Source: a virus. Taken from it: a stretch of DNA of 64,000 nt. Below the pieces are notes generated by a model. It searched no databases. It was not told the origin of the DNA and saw nothing but the letters and a program-made list of their open reading frames with translations. Positions 1 through 7,838 of this stretch are shown one piece after another; the first letter of the stretch is position 1, and the number at the start of each line of letters is the position of its first letter. Where the stretch lies: IMG/VR virus record IMGVR_UViG_3300049491_000350, positions 1 to 64,000 of that record; one strand, given 5' to 3'. The translations under genes were made by a program, and so were the position numbers.

Positions 1-110
1 GATTGCCCGGAACGATTGCCGGGGAACTGCTGCTGCTGGCAGGCTGCTGCCTGCCTGCTGCTGATGCTACTGGCTACGCTGGCTGCTGCTATGCTGGCTG
101 CTCTGCACTC
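1..110. repeat. CTG-rich low-complexity tract at window edge
   Basis: The first ~110 bases are a GC-rich run of CTG/GCTG units unlike the AT-rich sequence that follows. Frames on both strands stay open to the edge, but none gives a convincing protein. It may be the tail of a repeat-rich gene lying to the left, or intergenic sequence. Bases 111-212 are AT-rich and I see no gene in them. Confidence 0.4.
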
Positions 111-212
111 CTTTTGTTTGATAAGGTATCTTCCCTTCCATTATCAACCAGAAAGAAAATCAGGAGAGCTACTATTCCCTTATTTTATTTATTTTAATTA
201 TTTCTTTTCCTT

Positions 213-362
213 TATGCCTCCTGTGCATAGGTTTTGCATAGCACCTGCATAAGAAACAAAAATCATTGATAATCAATACCAACTTATGCAGGTGCATAGC
301 ATCTGAATAATTATGCAAGTGCATAGCGTTTGTATATATGCAGGTGCATAGCATCTGAATAA
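213..362. repeat. TATGCA dyad repeat array (iteron or operator cluster)
   Basis: Three direct copies of TATGCARGTGCATAGC start at 285, 312 and 337, about 26 bp apart. The first and third are identical over 26 bp (285-310 and 337-362). A degenerate copy lies at 213-231 and an inverted copy at 235-252. Each unit is itself a dyad, TATGCA-2 nt-TGCATA, so a dimeric protein could bind each one. The array lies upstream of a ribbon-helix-helix gene, an initiator-like gene and the helicase, which fits a replication origin with iterons or an autoregulated operator array. I infer function from position only. Confidence 0.75.
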
Positions 363-390
363 AGTGTTAATAATAGATTAAAATAAATTC

Positions 391-418
391 TTTGAATTAA
401 AATAAACCAATTACTTTG
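391..418 (+). promoter_or_regulatory. Bacteroidota-type promoter for the replication genes
   Basis: TTTG at 391-394 and TTACTTTG at 411-418 approximate the Bacteroidota -33 TTTG and -7 TAnnTTTG elements (one mismatch in the -7 box, spacer 16 nt). Transcription would start near 425, giving a short leader before the start codon at 441. It lies directly downstream of the dyad repeat array, so repeat-bound protein could control it. Confidence 0.6.
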
Positions 419-440
419 CGTAAAATTATTACACCTAATC

Positions 441-644
441 ATGGCCAAGAAATCAAGCAACTACTCCCGGAGTATCTCACAGCCAACTGAACTGTGGGAT
501 TTGATTGACCGCTATTGCAGCGAAAATTTTACAACTCCTTCTCATTTTGTACAGAAGCTGTCTAACCAGTTCTTTAAAGACAACCCGTTCCCAGAGAACG
601 AGGAAAAAAAAGTACAGAATCCAATTGAAGAATTTGTAAAATAA
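441..644 (+). CDS. Small ribbon-helix-helix-like DNA-binding protein
   Basis: A 67-aa protein. After a basic N-terminus it reads like a CopG/Arc fold: a short strand (residues 9-14, RSISQP), then helix, turn and helix (residues 15-43). I see no other domain; the C-terminal ~20 residues are acidic and probably disordered. It is the first gene after the dyad repeats and promoter, and the next start follows only 6 nt after its stop codon, so it is likely co-transcribed with the initiator-like gene. A reasonable inference is that it binds the TATGCA dyads and controls its own operon or origin firing. Fold call is by pattern only. Confidence 0.65.
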   Translation: MAKKSSNYSRSISQPTELWDLIDRYCSENFTTPSHFVQKLSNQFFKDNPFPENEEKKVQNPIEEFVK

Positions 645-650
645 TAACGA

Positions 651-1796
651 ATGCTTACTAAAGAGACCCCATATTTCTCACATGACGCTAATGCCAGCCA
701 TGACCCTAAAATAGTCAGGGCAGAAAATAATTTTGGCGACATAGCGTACTGTTGGTTTTTCAAAACGCTGGAGCTTCTGCGGCAGGAAAGAAACTTAAAA
801 CTTTTACTTTCAGATATAGATATACTATACCCGAAAGTTAAATGCCCATCAGCCCAGATGTACTCCGCATTTATAAAAACATCAAACCTTTTTGATTTCA
901 ACGAAACCCACTTTTGGAGCAATAGCCTTATCGCAAGGGTAGGAAACGCTTTACTTTCATCATCAAAGAAAAGTAAAGCAGCCAATATGAGATGGGGCAA
1001 GTTTTATCTGGATAATGGAAACAATGAAAAAGCAATGGCATATTTTAGCCTTGCAGAAATATCCGATTCAAAACAACCAGACGTTCCTGCGCTACCACCA
1101 GCAAATCATAACCCACAGCAAAACAACGAAACAATATCGCCAGCGATTATCATATCAGAAAAACCCAAGACAGTACATGATATTATTTTACCTCTTGTTC
1201 CATTCCAGCTAACTCATAACGCAGAGCTATCTTGGAAAGCCTGCCTGTTCATGTGCAACAAATCATACGAAGAAATAAAAGCAATTCATGGAGAGTATGT
1301 TTCAGAAGAAATTTTTGAGAGCTACAAAAGATTTAATTCTATCATAGACAACCCAAACAATGAGCCAGACCTTAGACCCCTACGAATCTCAAACTTTCAA
1401 GTTGACCTTCAATCATTCGTAAAGCTATGCAAGCCATACGCAGATAGAGCTATCATTATAAGGGGAATGATTAAGATGCTGGGGTCTGGATTGAAGCCAG
1501 AGCATGTACTGTCTTTAAGGATACCTCAATTCATTGGATATATACTGGACGAAGGAAAAGAAAAGGGCAGCACTTCAACAGCAGGAAAATCGCAGCCAGA
1601 CAACGCAGCACCAGTATTAAAGGATGGATATTATTGGGCAAACAATAAAAAAATAATGACCATCAATATAGAAGATATGGAACAGTGCAGACAGTTAATA
1701 AAAATAAAGCACGACTTAGATTTATCTGATGAGGAAATAATCATGCAGCGCACAGCAAAAGGAGACCAGAATTTTACGTGGTGGCTTGAGCTATAA
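651..1796 (+). CDS. DUF4373 (Lin1244/Lin1753-like) replication initiator-like protein
   Basis: A 381-aa protein. The first ~100 residues carry the DUF4373 signature: YFSHDANASHDPKIV, then NNFGDIAYCWFFKTLE. This winged-helix domain is common in phage and mobile-element replication proteins that work with DnaB or DnaC. A low-complexity Pro/Asn/Gln linker (~145-165) separates it from a helical C-terminal half without recognised motifs. It sits between the ribbon-helix-helix gene and the DnaB gene, so it probably recognises the origin and/or loads the helicase. The start at 651 is the first ATG and fits the domain boundary. The stop codon is the first three bases of a TAAAATATTTTA palindrome. Confidence 0.8.
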   Translation: MLTKETPYFSHDANASHDPKIVRAENNFGDIAYCWFFKTLELLRQERNLKLLLSDIDILYPKVKCPSAQMYSAFIKTSNLFDFNETHFWSNSLIARVGNALLSSSKKSKAANMRWGKFYLDNGNNEKAMAYFSLAEISDSKQPDVPALPPANHNPQQNNETISPAIIISEKPKTVHDIILPLVPFQLTHNAELSWKACLFMCNKSYEEIKAIHGEYVSEEIFESYKRFNSIIDNPNNEPDLRPLRISNFQVDLQSFVKLCKPYADRAIIIRGMIKMLGSGLKPEHVLSLRIPQFIGYILDEGKEKGSTSTAGKSQPDNAAPVLKDGYYWANNKKIMTINIEDMEQCRQLIKIKHDLDLSDEEIIMQRTAKGDQNFTWWLEL

Positions 1797-1805
1797 AATA
1801 TTTTA
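1794..1805. repeat. TAAAATATTTTA palindrome
   Basis: Perfect 12-bp dyad. Its TAA is the stop codon of the DUF4373 gene; it ends 34 nt before the DnaB start. Confidence 0.85.
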
Positions 1806-1839
1806 CAATTGTTTTTTCAGAATAACCTAATCAAGTCCA

Positions 1840-3348
1840 ATGGCAAAAAAAGTATCAGAAACAGAAGGAAAAATAATGCCGCACTCTTACGAGATGGAAA
1901 GGAACGTATTGGGTGCGCTAATGGTTGATACTAAAACAATCAGCAGGGTAGCTGATATAATTTCAATTGATACATTTTACAACCCAGCACACCAGTTAAT
2001 ATACAAAGCAATATTCAATATATTTAAGAAGGGAGGTAAAATTGATTACCTTCTTGTATCCGATGAATTAAAAAAGATTAACAAACTTGAGGACGCAGGC
2101 GGAGAGGATTATATCAGGCAACTTACAGATGTAGCATCTATATCAAACTATTATTCATACGCACAGAAAATCGAGGAGAAGGCGATAGGTAGAAGGATTA
2201 TTGAACATTGCCATGCAGCCATTGCGTCTATATATGAAGGTGAGCAAGATGTAACGGCTGTGGCGCATGACCTAAATGACAACGTTTTCAAATCTCAAAT
2301 ATCATTAACAGCACAGAAGATAATTACACCAGATTATGTAGGCGACCTTTTGATTGACGAGATGATGTTTGGCATGACACATGAAGGCCTTGTGGGTGTG
2401 CCATGTGGAGTTAAACCAATTGATGATAAGACTGGCGGATGGCAGAACCAGCATGTAATAACTATTGGCGCACGTACCCGTCATGGTAAGTCTGCTATCG
2501 CAGCAGGGTATATGTACAATTCAGCTTTGATAAAGAACCCAGAGTACGGTAAAAGTCCAAATGAGAAGTGGAGTTTGTACCCTTCTGCATTCATGTCAAT
2601 GGAGATGCGTAATACAGAGGTGTTCTCAAGGCTGGTATCAATGGAAATCAAAAGAGTATTTAAGAGAAATGTTTCTTATAGTGCCATCTCAAAGGGAAAA
2701 CTTTCAGAGGAAGATGCAGACTTGGTAATCAAAGCTGTAAGGCAGCTTGCCCAAAGGGGTATATACATTGACGATAGCCCTGCGTTAACAACAAGTATCA
2801 TCAAGGCTAAGGTTATGAAAATGATAAATGAATATGGCATCAAGCAGGTATTCATTGATTACGTCCAGCTTGTTACAGAGGACAGGCAGACAAAGGAAAA
2901 CAGGGCGCAGCAAATATCTGGATGGTACACTGACTTTAAGAACCAAGCAAAACTGTTTAATATCCCTTACATTATCCTTTCCCAGATTGACAGGCAAACA
3001 GAGAAAGGCGGCACACCCAGACCACCTGCGCTTGCAGACCTTAAAGATTCTGGCGGCATCGAAGAAAAGTCAGACGTTGTTATGTTGCTATATAGGGCAG
3101 AGGTCAATGAGCATGAGCCAACAGATGAACATGGCAGGAGCTTGAAGGGAACAATAAATGTAAACATTGCGAAGCATAAGCAGGGCGGCACAGGAGAGTT
3201 TGTATTGCCATTCGATGTAGCAACAAACTCCTTTGGAGACTTTGAAGATGAACGGCCTTTTGTAAACCCCGTTGCGACCAGACCCAGCTTTAGCATAGGG
3301 CATTCCATTAACAACAACAGCTTAGGCTCTGACGACCAGCCATTTTAA
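1840..3348 (+). CDS. dnaB: Replicative DNA helicase, DnaB family
   Basis: A 502-aa hexameric 5'-3' helicase that unwinds DNA at the phage fork. The N-terminal DnaB domain covers ~10-115 (HSYEMERNVLGALMVD). The RecA-like C-terminal domain has Walker A GARTRHGKS at 210-218, a Walker B strand ending FIDYVQL at ~347-353, and the conserved SQIDRQ and DSGGIEEKSD segments before the arginine-finger region. Length is normal for the family (~450-500). The ~25-residue C-terminal tail is Asn/Ser-rich. Together with the DUF4373 gene it identifies the replication module. Recognition is secure. Confidence 0.95.
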   Translation: MAKKVSETEGKIMPHSYEMERNVLGALMVDTKTISRVADIISIDTFYNPAHQLIYKAIFNIFKKGGKIDYLLVSDELKKINKLEDAGGEDYIRQLTDVASISNYYSYAQKIEEKAIGRRIIEHCHAAIASIYEGEQDVTAVAHDLNDNVFKSQISLTAQKIITPDYVGDLLIDEMMFGMTHEGLVGVPCGVKPIDDKTGGWQNQHVITIGARTRHGKSAIAAGYMYNSALIKNPEYGKSPNEKWSLYPSAFMSMEMRNTEVFSRLVSMEIKRVFKRNVSYSAISKGKLSEEDADLVIKAVRQLAQRGIYIDDSPALTTSIIKAKVMKMINEYGIKQVFIDYVQLVTEDRQTKENRAQQISGWYTDFKNQAKLFNIPYIILSQIDRQTEKGGTPRPPALADLKDSGGIEEKSDVVMLLYRAEVNEHEPTDEHGRSLKGTINVNIAKHKQGGTGEFVLPFDVATNSFGDFEDERPFVNPVATRPSFSIGHSINNNSLGSDDQPF

Positions 3349-3377
3349 ATAAAAATATTTTTTAAATATTTTTGAAG

Positions 3378-3385
3378 TATATTTG
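3378..3385 (+). promoter_or_regulatory. Possible -7 element TATATTTG
   Basis: A perfect TAnnTTTG box in the 41-nt gap between dnaB and the HNH gene, within very A+T-rich sequence that includes a degenerate AAAATATTTT. No convincing TTTG lies at the expected upstream spacing. The start site would fall almost on the next start codon, so this may be a chance match. Confidence 0.3.
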
Positions 3386-3389
3386 AATC

Positions 3390-3833
3390 TTGAATCTCAA
3401 TCAACTATATACACGAAAAAGCAGAGAGTATATTCTCACTCATCCTGTATGCGAAGCAAGGATATGTTGTAGGGGCGCAGCTTCCATAGAGGTTCATCAT
3501 AAGTCTGGTAGAACAGGCATCAATCTTGTCAGGCATTTCCTTGCAGTATGCAGGGGATGCCATGACTGGATTGGAAAGTATGTTACAGATGCGATAAGGC
3601 TTGGCTTTTCCTTTAAAAGGAATTTACAAATACCACTGGAACGTGTATTTGTTTTTACATTAAAATCAACATTCTCATATCAGGATAATAAGATAGGGCA
3701 TCAGGCCGATATGATTGACGTAATATCCTTAACATACGACCTCGCCTTACTTGACGCATGTAATGAATTTAAACGCAAGCATTCAAAATTCACTCATGTA
3801 TATTTTGAGGTTATAAAATACGAAATATTATAA
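3390..3833 (+). CDS. HNH endonuclease-like protein
   Basis: A 147-aa protein with an HNH/zinc-finger layout: C21 and C26-C27, then HH at 36-37, then CRGCHDWI at 54-61, which supplies a CxxC pair and the final His. This matches small phage HNH proteins that nick or cut DNA during packaging, recombination or homing. The C-terminal ~80 residues are not recognised. The only start compatible with the motif is a TTG at 3390, because no ATG occurs upstream of the zinc-binding core. It lies downstream of dnaB and well away from the terminase, so a packaging role is not implied. Confidence 0.7.
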   Translation: MNLNQLYTRKSREYILTHPVCEARICCRGAASIEVHHKSGRTGINLVRHFLAVCRGCHDWIGKYVTDAIRLGFSFKRNLQIPLERVFVFTLKSTFSYQDNKIGHQADMIDVISLTYDLALLDACNEFKRKHSKFTHVYFEVIKYEIL

Positions 3834-3835
3834 AC

Positions 3836-4120
3836 ATGCAAATAGAAATAAAAAACCTTCTCGATTTAAAAACTGTGTTAAATACCCTTACAGAAAAACA
3901 GTTAGTGCAGCCAGTCAGAATATGTGAAACAGATGTACCCATAAAAAGTATAGGCACTATTGATATACTTGAGGAAGATTACATCAACCCATCGGGAGAG
4001 TGCGCTGAAAAACTTTCAAGCTACCAGCCCGGAGGTGAGCATTATAACGAGGAAGATGATTACAGCGATGAGCCTATTGTTGCTACTGTTGGAGATGTGT
4101 TTCTTTTCATTTTAGAATAA
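3836..4120 (+). CDS. Hypothetical acidic protein
   Basis: A 94-aa acidic protein starting 2 nt after the HNH gene. No motif is recognised. It has a helical, Leu-rich N-terminus (residues 1-30), an acidic middle with EEDD around 72-75, and a hydrophobic C-terminal strand. The tight spacing implies co-expression with its neighbours. Function unknown. Confidence 0.6.
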   Translation: MQIEIKNLLDLKTVLNTLTEKQLVQPVRICETDVPIKSIGTIDILEEDYINPSGECAEKLSSYQPGGEHYNEEDDYSDEPIVATVGDVFLFILE

Positions 4121-4123
4121 TTA

Positions 4124-4135
4124 TAAAATATTTTA
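4124..4135. repeat. TAAAATATTTTA palindrome
   Basis: Copy followed by CAATC, 23 nt before the MazG-like start and 3 nt after the preceding stop. Confidence 0.85.
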
Positions 4136-4158
4136 CAATCACAAAAAAAACAAAATGT

Positions 4159-4527
4159 ATGGAACTGAATTTAAAAAACTTTAGTGAACTAAATCGCCAA
4201 AGGGCAGAGGAAGGATTTAAAACTTACAAGAACGTACCAATAACATATTGGACAACTGCGCTCATGGGAGAAGGCGGAGAGTTGTGTAATATGGTTAAAA
4301 AAATGGAGCGTGTATCTCATGGTGGAATTGATGGCGGCAGTTCATATACTGCATCTGAAATAACTAAAGATATGCTGGAAGAAGAAATTGGTGGCATAGG
4401 CATCTATCTTGATTTGCTTGCAGGATTGTTGGGCATCTCTTTAGAGGAGGCTATAATAAAAACATTCAACAGTAAATCTGAAAAATATGGCTTCAAACAA
4501 TTCCTGCCGACTGTTCCAGAGTTATAA
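4159..4527 (+). CDS. MazG-like nucleotide pyrophosphohydrolase
   Basis: A 122-aa all-alpha NTP-PPase-like protein. It shows the metal-binding pattern of the family: EGGELCN in helix 2 (~37-43), then EEEIGGIGIYLDLLA in helix 3 (~75-89), followed by the usual FNSKSEKYGF ending. MazG-like enzymes hydrolyse NTPs or dNTPs to monophosphates, and in phages may adjust nucleotide pools or alarmones. The second acidic motif has Gly-Gly where many relatives have an Ala-Asp pair, so one metal ligand may differ. Its 3' end overlaps a small gene in another frame at 4487. Confidence 0.8.
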   Translation: MELNLKNFSELNRQRAEEGFKTYKNVPITYWTTALMGEGGELCNMVKKMERVSHGGIDGGSSYTASEITKDMLEEEIGGIGIYLDLLAGLLGISLEEAIIKTFNSKSEKYGFKQFLPTVPEL

Positions 4528-4657
4528 GTATATAAAGCGAACTGAATTTTGGGAGGCATTTATTATAGTCTCCTTCTGCAAAGCATTAGGGTTTCCGTTA
4601 TATAGTTACGCATGGTGGAAATCACGATTGGCACTAATAAAAAAAGGGGAGATATGA
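4487..4657 (+). CDS. Small membrane-type protein in an overlapping frame
   Basis: A 56-aa reading frame beginning inside the last 41 nt of the MazG-like gene and ending in an ATGA overlap with the next gene (its TGA at 4655-4657, next ATG at 4654). The sequence has one hydrophobic stretch (FIIVSFCKALGFPLYSYAWW, ~26-45) flanked by basic residues and a basic C-terminus, so it may be a single-pass membrane protein. The ATGA coupling and the otherwise empty 4528-4653 gap argue that it is real. Function unknown. Confidence 0.6.
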   Translation: MASNNSCRLFQSYKYIKRTEFWEAFIIVSFCKALGFPLYSYAWWKSRLALIKKGEI

Positions 4658-5313
4658 AAAATAAAAAAACAAAACAGCTTGTAAGAACGTTCAGTAGAGT
4701 TTACCCGAAGCGTCATAGGCGTGAAGGTGAGCGTACATTCTTTATTGAGAAGATACTGGCTGGTAAACACCCCGGTAACGATTTCTTTCCTTGCCATTGC
4801 GATTACTGCGGCGGACTATTCATGTCCTGCCTATCAACCAACTTTGACCCGGCTCTGCCACTGGATAAATACCAGACACAAGACTATCAGGTTATATGCC
4901 CGTTCTGCTGGGGAGATTGTATCAGCAGGGCGGATATTGATACGCTTGACTTCTATTCAAATAACATTGTGCCAAAACACCACACTATACGTGATGGTGA
5001 GCATTTGAGTAAAGGTGATATAATTATACCAAGAGCATGGAGCGCAAAGCCATACGCAAGCAAACAGTTACATATAGACGATTCGATTATCGTTACGAGT
5101 ACACATAAGTTTGAAATGAATTTAATATCAAGGCCAAACTATAAGATTGATGGCAAATCAATTTCAAATCGCACTCTTGATGAGGTTGTAAAAAATGACG
5201 GGCTGGATTCAGTTGACGATTTTGAAAATTGGTTTTGCTGTGGCCAACCATTATGGCGAATGGGGTTTTTTACCGGGCAAATTATTTGCTGGAATAAAGA
5301 AATAAAATATTAA
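4654..5313 (+). CDS. Zinc-finger protein with possible ASCH/PUA-like segment
   Basis: A 219-aa protein. I start it at ATG 4654, which overlaps the previous stop as ATGA and follows a purine-rich GGGGAG; an upstream ATG at 4612 would extend it by 14 residues. Paired cysteines (CHCDYCGG at ~47-54 and CPFCWGDC at ~82-89) look like a split zinc ribbon. The segment IIPRAWSAKPYASKQ (~124-138) resembles the RxWSGKPYRSKQ core of phage ASCH-domain proteins, which bind RNA or modified nucleotides. That likeness is by eye and tentative. Residues 150-219 are not recognised. Confidence 0.6.
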   Translation: MKNKKTKQLVRTFSRVYPKRHRREGERTFFIEKILAGKHPGNDFFPCHCDYCGGLFMSCLSTNFDPALPLDKYQTQDYQVICPFCWGDCISRADIDTLDFYSNNIVPKHHTIRDGEHLSKGDIIIPRAWSAKPYASKQLHIDDSIIVTSTHKFEMNLISRPNYKIDGKSISNRTLDEVVKNDGLDSVDDFENWFCCGQPLWRMGFFTGQIICWNKEIKY

Positions 5314-5328
5314 TCAAAACACTTTAGT

Positions 5329-5652
5329 ATGAAAAAAGCATTATCAGTAACAGTTATAATTATTGTTATATTGTTTGCAGCCTGCAAAAAGAAAAACAAT
5401 TACAATATCCATGTAGTTGAGCGCAACAATCAGTACGCTGTATATGACAGCAATCTGCATGAGTTTATCTACAAGCCATACAAGGCAGAGGTGATTGTTG
5501 ACGGAGAGCCTATCACGTTCTATTGGATTACAGATACATGGGGTTATGGGTATTGGCAACCGCACAAATTTGTAGGGTACTCGACAATTGATTCCGCAGA
5601 ATCCGCAGCAGAAGCGTGGAGAGGTTACGGTTATACATCATCTTCAAAATAA
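5329..5652 (+). CDS. Putative lipoprotein
   Basis: A 107-aa protein with a lipoprotein signal peptide: basic MKK, a hydrophobic core to ~17, and the lipobox LFAAC (cysteine at 19) followed by lysines. The mature part is rich in Tyr, Trp and charged residues and has no known domain. It should be anchored in the host envelope, which for a phage protein suggests superinfection exclusion or host-surface modification. That role is inference from location only. Confidence 0.65.
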   Translation: MKKALSVTVIIIVILFAACKKKNNYNIHVVERNNQYAVYDSNLHEFIYKPYKAEVIVDGEPITFYWITDTWGYGYWQPHKFVGYSTIDSAESAAEAWRGYGYTSSSK

Positions 5653-5662
5653 AATATTAAAT

Positions 5663-6214
5663 ATGGTAGTAGTAACAAATTTATCTGAAAGGCACAAAGT
5701 AGTTCCTGCGCTCTGTTTAGACTTTGATGGAACGATACGGAGAAGCAAAAGCAACCAAACGTTCATACAAAACTTTAAAGACATAGAGCTTATACCGGGG
5801 GTTGAAAATCTTATATGGAAGTACAGGGATGCAGGGTGGCTCATATTGGGAATATCAAATCAAGCAGGTGTAGCTCATGGCTTCAAGTTGCCAATGGAAA
5901 TAGAAAATGAAATGGATTTTACGTTTAAACTTTTCAAACAGAATCCGTTTCATATTGTAAAGTTTTGCTACCATGATGGCAAAGGCAAGATAGCTCCATA
6001 TAATCACAGGTCTCTATTGCGTAAGCCAGATATAGGTATGCTTGCATTGATGGAATCAGAGGCTTTCAGTTATGGGTACGTGATAGATTGGGATAAGAGT
6101 TTATTTGTGGGAGACCGACCAGAAGATGAGCAGTGTGCTAAAAATGCAGGTGTAAACTTTAGGCATATAGACAGCTTTCTTTCAGAGCCGCATGTATTCA
6201 TAATAAATCAATAA
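5663..6214 (+). CDS. HAD-superfamily phosphatase (HisB/GmhB/PNKP-like)
   Basis: A 183-aa HAD hydrolase. Motif I is LDFDGT (nucleophile D20, acid D22), motif II ISNQAG, motif III the lysine of RKPDIG, and motif IV VGDRPEDEQCAKNAG. The absence of a large cap and the SNQ motif place it in the HAD-IIIA group, which includes histidinol phosphatase, heptose bisphosphatase and polynucleotide 3'-phosphatase. In a phage the polynucleotide (end-repair) role is attractive, but no kinase domain is fused or adjacent. The start is the ATG at 5663, just after a degenerate TAAAATATTAA; upstream starts would overlap the lipoprotein gene. Confidence 0.8.
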   Translation: MVVVTNLSERHKVVPALCLDFDGTIRRSKSNQTFIQNFKDIELIPGVENLIWKYRDAGWLILGISNQAGVAHGFKLPMEIENEMDFTFKLFKQNPFHIVKFCYHDGKGKIAPYNHRSLLRKPDIGMLALMESEAFSYGYVIDWDKSLFVGDRPEDEQCAKNAGVNFRHIDSFLSEPHVFIINQ

Positions 6215-6221
6215 CAATAAA

Positions 6222-7049
6222 ATGGGAGAGAACTCAAAAATAGAATGGTGTCATCATACTGACAATATCTGGGAAGGGTGCGACAAGGTACATGATGGAT
6301 GCACCAATTGTTATGCAGAAGCCAGAGCAATCAGATTCAAGTTTGATATATGGGGCGCAGACAAGCCGAGGAAGTTGATTAAAACAGGATTCACCAATCT
6401 GGCCAGACTTCAAAAAAAGGCAAGCGAACTTAATGAGATGCACCGGGTTTTTATAAATTCATTGAGTGATGTTTTTGAAAAGCCAAAGCCTTTGATTAGT
6501 TCAAGCAATGAACCGCTTGGCGTAAATACTGGCATACTAAGAGGGGAGTTATTTTCAAACATATCAATGGGCATGTACCCGAACCTCATGTTCCTGCTGC
6601 TAACAAAGCGTCCATCAAACATCTCTAAGTATATCCCGGAGAAATGGCTGGAAACTCCGCCAGCCAATGTAATGTTTGGTACATCTCCCTGCGACCAGAA
6701 AACATTCGATACCCTATGGTGGCAACTTGCCAGAGTGAACGGCAAGCGATTCCTTAGCATAGAGCCGCAGCTTGCGGAGATAATACTAAAAGCGTACTGC
6801 CCTTCCTGTGAGAAACTACTGGCAGGGTCTATGAGCCATCGTTGCGGCACATGCCATTCTGAAACTATCAGGCCAGACTGGATTATCAATGGCGGCGAAA
6901 GCGGAAAGAATAAAAGGCCGTTTGATTTATCGTGGGCATACACGTTACGTGATGCCTGCAAGACGCACAGCGTTCCGTTCTTCTTTAAACAGATTGACAA
7001 AGTGCAGGCGATACCTGATGATTTATTGATTCGTGAATTTTATAAATAA
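6222..7049 (+). CDS. DUF5131 (phage Gp37/Gp68 family) protein with zinc-ribbon insert
   Basis: A 275-aa member of the phage Gp37/Gp68 family. The N-terminus KIEWCHHTDNIWEGC, then GCTNCYAEARAIR, is the family signature and looks like a metal or Fe-S cysteine cluster of radical-SAM type. The C-terminus NGGESGKNKRPFDL followed by VPFFFKQ is also diagnostic. A four-cysteine zinc ribbon (CPSC and CGTC, ~191-213) is inserted before the NGGESG motif; I do not know it as a usual part of the family. The biochemical role is not established. It starts 7 nt after the HAD gene. Confidence 0.85.
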   Translation: MGENSKIEWCHHTDNIWEGCDKVHDGCTNCYAEARAIRFKFDIWGADKPRKLIKTGFTNLARLQKKASELNEMHRVFINSLSDVFEKPKPLISSSNEPLGVNTGILRGELFSNISMGMYPNLMFLLLTKRPSNISKYIPEKWLETPPANVMFGTSPCDQKTFDTLWWQLARVNGKRFLSIEPQLAEIILKAYCPSCEKLLAGSMSHRCGTCHSETIRPDWIINGGESGKNKRPFDLSWAYTLRDACKTHSVPFFFKQIDKVQAIPDDLLIREFYK

Positions 7050-7058
7050 AATATTTTA
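7047..7058. repeat. TAAAATATTTTA palindrome
   Basis: Its first three bases are the DUF5131 stop codon; it ends 3 nt before the next ATG. Confidence 0.85.
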
Positions 7059-7061
7059 ACA

Positions 7062-7544
7062 ATGAAAAAACTTACAGCAATCGTTACACTACTTACGTTT
7101 TTATTTTGCCAGTGCAAACAACAAACAGTTCAGGAATACATGCAGGAAAATGGTGTTCAAATTGGAGACAGGTGGCAAGGCCAAGATTATTCTCAATGGG
7201 ATGGGTTCACCCCTTATTATTTGACAGTAATTGATTTGCATGACACAACTGTTGTGTTCCAGATTCATGGGTGGCATGGAGGTATCAGGGAGGAAGGTGT
7301 ATGGTGGTTTAAGCGTGGCATCAAAAAGATACCAGACATTGATAGTATAGAAATTGGCAGAAGATACCGGGGCTTCCCTAATGCTGGGGATGCTGTTCAG
7401 GTTGACAGCATCAAGTTTGATGGCATTGATAGCATAGCCTATGTACATGACCTTAGATTCGACAACCCGGCATTGCAAGAAATGTTTAAACATGATTACA
7501 GTTTCCTTGATTTAAGGCGCAACTTTTTTTTGATAACAGAATAA
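7062..7544 (+). CDS. Putative lipoprotein, Trp/Tyr-rich
   Basis: A 160-aa protein with a lipoprotein-like N-terminus (MKK, hydrophobic core, LFCQC near 15-19). The mature part is beta-rich, with GDRWQGQDYSQWDG and repeated Asp-Ser-Ile pairs, and contains no recognised domain. Expression is probably governed by the palindrome 3 nt upstream. It is the second lipoprotein gene in this accessory block and likely acts at the host envelope. Confidence 0.6.
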   Translation: MKKLTAIVTLLTFLFCQCKQQTVQEYMQENGVQIGDRWQGQDYSQWDGFTPYYLTVIDLHDTTVVFQIHGWHGGIREEGVWWFKRGIKKIPDIDSIEIGRRYRGFPNAGDAVQVDSIKFDGIDSIAYVHDLRFDNPALQEMFKHDYSFLDLRRNFFLITE

Positions 7545-7556
7545 CCAACCTTTACA

Positions 7557-7838
7557 ATGGACTATAAAGTAATTTTCGACCACAAACTATTTTCTTCCAC
7601 TGTCTCAATGAAGCGTCTTGGAATGAAGCTAACCAAGAAAAAATTAGCAGAGGTAACAGGCATCAGCGTTTATCATATCACATCGCTTGAAGATGGCAAG
7701 CCAGACATCGTAATTGATTTTGTCGCCTTCGCATCCCTGTGTGTTTTCCTTGATATATCTATGGACAGGTATTTTACAAAACAGATTGATACTGGCTGTG
7801 GCAGTTTCAAGATTAAAAGGAAGCACACAAATGGATAA
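7557..7838 (+). CDS. XRE-family helix-turn-helix regulator
   Basis: A 93-aa protein whose central part (~20-68) is a helix-turn-helix of the XRE/Cro type: KLTKKKLAEVTGISVYHITS with a following helix and the usual FLDISMDRYF ending. The C-terminus is basic. It probably regulates phage genes, but no operator can be assigned to it. Its stop codon overlaps the start of the next gene (7831), so the two are translationally coupled. Confidence 0.7.
   Translation: MDYKVIFDHKLFSSTVSMKRLGMKLTKKKLAEVTGISVYHITSLEDGKPDIVIDFVAFASLCVFLDISMDRYFTKQIDTGCGSFKIKRKHTNG

Noticed and set aside
172-354. 60-aa minus-strand frame over the repeat array
   Set aside because: The sequence is just the translated repeats (MHLH units) with no start context or conservation evidence.
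213-362. CRISPR array
   Set aside because: Repeats are 16-26 bp with spacers of only ~0-11 bp, variable orientation and internal dyads; no cas genes are present. It is better read as iterons or operators.
542-1000. 152-aa minus-strand frame
   Set aside because: Antisense to the ribbon-helix-helix and DUF4373 genes, both of which have recognisable domains; codon content is the mirror image.
5588-5662. Longer HAD phosphatase start at 5588
   Set aside because: The extension overlaps the lipoprotein gene and contains no family sequence; ATG 5663 begins 2 nt after AATATTAA and fits the domain start.
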